Assembly: GCF_027920545.1 (NCBI RefSeq)
Contig: NZ_CP115859.1
Span: 2,288,001 to 2,352,000 of the forward strand
Origin: Chryseobacterium camelliae
Lineage (GTDB): Bacteria > Bacteroidota > Bacteroidia > Flavobacteriales > Weeksellaceae
Length of the DNA stretch: 64,000 nt
Reading direction: 5' to 3'
Part shown: piece after piece, positions 61,158-64,000 of the stretch
How the letters are laid out: the number at the start of each line of letters is the position of its first letter
How positions within the stretch are numbered: the first letter of the stretch is position 1
The notes under the pieces: model-generated
The model's input: only the letters and a program-made list of their open reading frames with translations
Database searches by the model: none
What the model was told of the DNA's origin: nothing
Program-made: the position numbers and the translations under genes

Positions 61158-62747
61158 TTAAAAAGGAAAATCATCGTCATCATCAAAATCATTCATCGAA
61201 GATCCTGAAACCTGAGAATTGTTTGGAAGATCAAATGCTGCACCCGGTTGAATCGTCGTTTTAATTTTATCAAAACCACTTGGTTCGTTGGATCCAAAAC
61301 CTGAAGGGTATCCTCCGGCTCCTCCGTCAAAAGCCGCTTCAATATCACCGAATTTTGCAAAATGCTTCAGGAAAGATAATCTGACATCGGCAGTTGCACC
61401 ATTTCTGTGCTTGGCAATGATAAGCTCTGCCTGGTTTTCCGTTGAAGTTTCCTGTCCTTCCTCATCGTTATCCCAAACGGTAATCTTATAATATTCAGGT
61501 CTGAAAATGAAAGATACAATATCCGCATCCTGCTCGATAGCTCCGGATTCCCTCAGATCGGAAAGCTGAGGTCGTTTTCCAGGGCGGGTTTCCACACTTC
61601 TTGATAGCTGCGAAAGGGCAATAACCGGTACGTTCAATTCCTTAGCAATTGCTTTTAATGAACGTGAAATCATGGAAATTTCCTGTTCACGGTTTCCGGT
61701 TCCTTTTCCGCCGCCACCTGCAGTCATTAGCTGAAGATAATCGACCATGATCAATCTTACTCCATGCTGCATTACCAGTCTTCGGCATTTTGCACGGAAG
61801 TCAAATATGGAAAGTGAAGGGGTTTCGTCAATATATAACGGAGCATTTTCCAGTTCTGATACATTGGAGAATAATCGCTGCCATTCTTCATCATCCAGTG
61901 TCCCTTTTCTTAGTTTTTCTGACGAAATTCTGGTCTCTGAGGCAATCATCCTTGTGATAAGCTGTACAGAAGCCATCTCGAGAGAAAAAAGGGCCATTGG
62001 AATTTTGTATCCTACTGCAATATTTCTTGCCATTGAAAGAAGAAATGCCGTTTTTCCCATTGCGGGACGTGCAGCAATGATAATAAGGTCAGAATTTTGC
62101 CAGCCTCCGGTTTCTTTATCAACATCTCTGAAGCCGGAAGGTACTCCTGAAATTCCTTCTTTGTCTTTTAATGCTTTGATTGTATCAATGGCTTGTTTTA
62201 CCAACGAGTTTGCGGTGTCAAATCCTTTTTTGATGGTTCCGTTTGTGATTTCAAAAAAAGATTGTTCTGCTTTGTCCAAAAGCTCGAAAACATCTGTAGA
62301 TTCTCTGTATGAAGAGTCGATAACATTGGCAGAAACGTTAATTAAACTTCTTAAAATATATTTTTCAAGAATGACACGAACATGGTATTCGATATGGGCA
62401 GAAGAACTTACCCCCATCGTTAGATCAATAATATAATGATCGCCGCCTGCCGAAATCAGTTTGTCTTCTTTTTTCAGATTCTGAATAATCGTCATCAAAT
62501 CCACAGGGTGGTTTCCTTCGTATAATTTTAAAATGGTGGAGAAAATAACCTGATGTCTCGGATCATAAAAAACTTCAGGAGTCAGCAAATCGATTGAGTG
62601 ATCCAGCCCTTTTTTATCAATTAAAAAAGTACCAATAACCAATCTTTCAAAATCTACTGCATTGGGAGGCATTTTTCCGTCTGCAATTGACAGCTCTTTT
62701 GCAAAATTTCCGTGGGTAAGAGATGATAAGGTTTCTTTCTGTGCCAT
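61158..62747 (-). CDS. dnaB: Replicative DNA helicase DnaB with SSB-like acidic tip
   Basis: DnaB is the hexameric helicase of the replication fork. From the ATG at 62747 it is 529 residues: an N-terminal helical domain (PPNAVDFERLVIGTFLID), a linker, and a RecA-like domain with Walker A ARPAMGKT and Walker B RLIMVDYLQLM. The C-terminus carries a 60-residue extension rich in Gly, Ser and Asn that ends MNDFDDDDDFPF. This closely resembles the MDFDDDIPF tip of SSB, which recruits partner enzymes. The promoter box at 62754-62761 is very near the ATG. Confidence 0.96.
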   Translation of the reverse strand: MAQKETLSSLTHGNFAKELSIADGKMPPNAVDFERLVIGTFLIDKKGLDHSIDLLTPEVFYDPRHQVIFSTILKLYEGNHPVDLMTIIQNLKKEDKLISAGGDHYIIDLTMGVSSSAHIEYHVRVILEKYILRSLINVSANVIDSSYRESTDVFELLDKAEQSFFEITNGTIKKGFDTANSLVKQAIDTIKALKDKEGISGVPSGFRDVDKETGGWQNSDLIIIAARPAMGKTAFLLSMARNIAVGYKIPMALFSLEMASVQLITRMIASETRISSEKLRKGTLDDEEWQRLFSNVSELENAPLYIDETPSLSIFDFRAKCRRLVMQHGVRLIMVDYLQLMTAGGGGKGTGNREQEISMISRSLKAIAKELNVPVIALSQLSRSVETRPGKRPQLSDLRESGAIEQDADIVSFIFRPEYYKITVWDNDEEGQETSTENQAELIIAKHRNGATADVRLSFLKHFAKFGDIEAAFDGGAGGYPSGFGSNEPSGFDKIKTTIQPGAAFDLPNNSQVSGSSMNDFDDDDDFPF

Positions 62748-62753
62748 AATATG

Positions 62754-62761
62754 CAAAGATA
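62754..62761 (-). promoter_or_regulatory. -7 box (TATCTTTG) of dnaB-rnhA
   Basis: On the minus strand TATCTTTG lies 6 bases before the dnaB ATG, again with almost no leader. Confidence 0.6.
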
Positions 62762-62853
62762 GTTTTTTTGAAAAGTAATTAAAAAATAGTAATCAAGATT
62801 TTAATGTTGATAAGTTTAAAATATTAGTACTGAAAGGCTTTTTCTTCGTGCAT

Positions 62854-62886
62854 AAAAAAATCACTCCTTATAGAAGTGATTTTTTT
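62854..62886 (-). terminator. Terminator after the third T9SS type B gene
   Basis: AAAAAAATCACT (62854-62865) pairs with AGTGATTTTTTT (62875-62886); on the minus strand it is followed by T residues. Confidence 0.85.
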
Positions 62887-62903
62887 AGCTATTAAAAATT
62901 AAT

Positions 62904-64000
62904 TTATTCTCTGTTTTTTACCAAAACCCATCCACTGTATTTGGTTTGAGTATTGTTTGTGTCATTTTCATTCCAAGAGATAGAGTACCAGTAAGTTCCT
63001 GTAAGGATTTTCTTTCCGGAAGCAGTTCCGTCCCATTTGTAATCTCTTATTTTGCCGGCTTCATACAATTTATTACCATATCTGTCGTAAATGATGAATA
63101 CAAGGTTCTTCTTATATGCCAATGCAGAGTAATCGATATAATCATTTACGTTGTCCCCGTTTGGAGTAATTGCATTTAAAAGGTTCGGAACTGTTACCTG
63201 AACCTCAATTGGGGTACAATCATAAGCGTCTTTTACATAGATTTTGTTTTCACCTCTAGGAACACCGGTAAATACATTAGAGTCTTGCCAATTAGTCCCA
63301 TCTAATGAATATTTGTATGGTGCAGTGCCTCCGTTTGCCGTTACTGTTATTGTGTTGTTTGTAATTTCTATATTAGAGATAACGGGCTGGTTAGAAGGAT
63401 AGACATTTACTTGCTGAAGTGTAAAGCATTTTCCTGTCTGTAATTTTACCCAATATGCTCCGACCGGAACTCCTTGTATTGATTGCGTTGTATCTCCAGT
63501 GCTCCATTCATAGCTCGCAAATCCGGGACCTGCGTCTAGAGTGGTTCTGTCTTCCACACAGATTGTTTTGTTTTTCAAAACTGCAGATTTTACAGGAGGT
63601 AAAACGACAAGAGTGATTTTAGTAATAGAATAACACTGATCTCCACTATATACTCTTGCATATACCGAACCGCTCATTGAAATGTAGTTGGTCGGATTTA
63701 AAATTTCATTTGTTCCACTTGTAGCATTTGCTAATGTAGTATAGAATTTTTTCTGAGGATTAGTAAGCACAGAAATGTTTGCTGATGTTAAATCAAACGC
63801 AGCTGTTGTTATGCTTCCTTCAATAAAACAAGACTCAAGGGTATCTTCTTTTACCACAACCAATGGGTAAAATGTTAATGTAATTTCTGCATCATCAGAA
63901 CATCCGTCACTGGTAATCACTTTTACATATACTTTCTTCTGGGTAGAAATATAGGCAGTAGGGTTTGTGATTTCATTAGTTCCGGCATTTAAATCATTCA
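62904..64000 (-). CDS. T9SS type B sorting domain protein (copy 3, 5' end outside window)
   Basis: The frame stays open to the window edge; the first visible residues, NDLNAGTNEITNPTAYIS, align with internal repeats of copy 2, so the start lies beyond 64000. The visible 365 residues contain beta repeats with Cys (GCSDDAEITLTFYP, SCFIEGSITTAA, ICVEDRTTLDAGPG) and the type B sorting domain (ITPNGDNVNDYIDYSA to LVKNRE). The C-terminal half is very similar to copy 2, also at the DNA level. Whether it carries the N-terminal lectin domain is unknown. Confidence 0.88.
   Translation of the reverse strand, partial: NDLNAGTNEITNPTAYISTQKKVYVKVITSDGCSDDAEITLTFYPLVVVKEDTLESCFIEGSITTAAFDLTSANISVLTNPQKKFYTTLANATSGTNEILNPTNYISMSGSVYARVYSGDQCYSITKITLVVLPPVKSAVLKNKTICVEDRTTLDAGPGFASYEWSTGDTTQSIQGVPVGAYWVKLQTGKCFTLQQVNVYPSNQPVISNIEITNNTITVTANGGTAPYKYSLDGTNWQDSNVFTGVPRGENKIYVKDAYDCTPIEVQVTVPNLLNAITPNGDNVNDYIDYSALAYKKNLVFIIYDRYGNKLYEAGKIRDYKWDGTASGKKILTGTYWYSISWNENDTNNTQTKYSGWVLVKNRE

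Noticed and set aside
56182..64000. Repeated blocks in the three T9SS type B genes as a CRISPR or tandem array
   Set aside because: They are protein-coding paralogous domains of about 90 residues, not short regular repeats with unique spacers.
1..64000. Defence systems, prophage or integrated element
   Set aside because: No restriction, toxin-antitoxin, Cas, integrase or phage structural genes were recognised; only the GxxExxY cassette and small repeats have a mobile character.

Overview
The window comes from a low-GC member of the Bacteroidota, class Flavobacteriia, most likely Chryseobacterium or a close relative in the Weeksellaceae (inference). The grounds are TonB-dependent receptors, type IX secretion (T9SS) sorting domains of both type A and type B, an exosortase XrtF with its flavobacterial partner, a Rho factor with a long disordered insert, promoters of the TAnnTTTG type, few Shine-Dalgarno sequences, and lineage families such as DUF4271, DUF4293, DUF4296, DUF5689 and DUF6702. 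No tRNA, rRNA, CRISPR array, prophage or complete insertion sequence was seen.

Layout. 1-5,300: a truncated TetR regulator with a palindromic operator, OsmC, an AraC regulator, and a metal-related pair made of a small Cys/His-rich exported protein and a TonB receptor carrying two heavy-metal-associated domains. 5,300-9,000: an unknown protein, a lipoprotein with three His/Cys repeats, and a histidine kinase/response regulator pair. 9,200-13,700: a SRPBCC protein, oligopeptidase B, HemD and DUF4271. 13,700-23,400: housekeeping operons (polyprenol mannosyl transfer, DUF4296, Tgt, LptF/G; BirA; RsfS-FtsH; LUD protein-CdsA-Psd). 23,400-30,000: an MsbA-like exporter, an M28 peptidase, DUF4293, Rho and superoxide dismutase.

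30,000-41,800 is an accessory, surface-oriented block: a T9SS type A protein, two paralogous coiled-coil tail-fibre-like proteins, a secreted EEP nuclease divergent from a TonB receptor and a DUF5689 lipoprotein (a possible extracellular nucleic-acid use locus), a membrane-bound AraC regulator, and DUF2306. 41,800-46,850 holds DUF6702, a LOG protein, and a putative peptidoglycan-recycling cluster (AmgK-like kinase, RapZ C-terminal domain protein, MurU-like nucleotidyltransferase). This cluster is interrupted by a GxxExxY gene lying between 41-42 bp inverted repeats. XrtF and its partner are transcribed divergently from the kinase.

46,850-64,000: a CDF cation transporter, Asd, a small membrane protein, a TonB receptor, the NAD genes nadB and nadC separated by an unknown membrane protein, a nitroreductase, and three T9SS type B proteins. 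Two of these are complete with N-terminal lectin domains; the third is cut by the window end. The replication genes rnhA and dnaB lie between the second and third.

Most striking for follow-up: the inverted-repeat GxxExxY cassette, whose repeat supplies the last codons of the upstream kinase; a Tgt lacking all three zinc cysteines; a DnaB ending in an SSB-like acidic tip; and the heavy-metal-domain TonB receptor. I did not find a clear multi-gene defence or other wholly new system.
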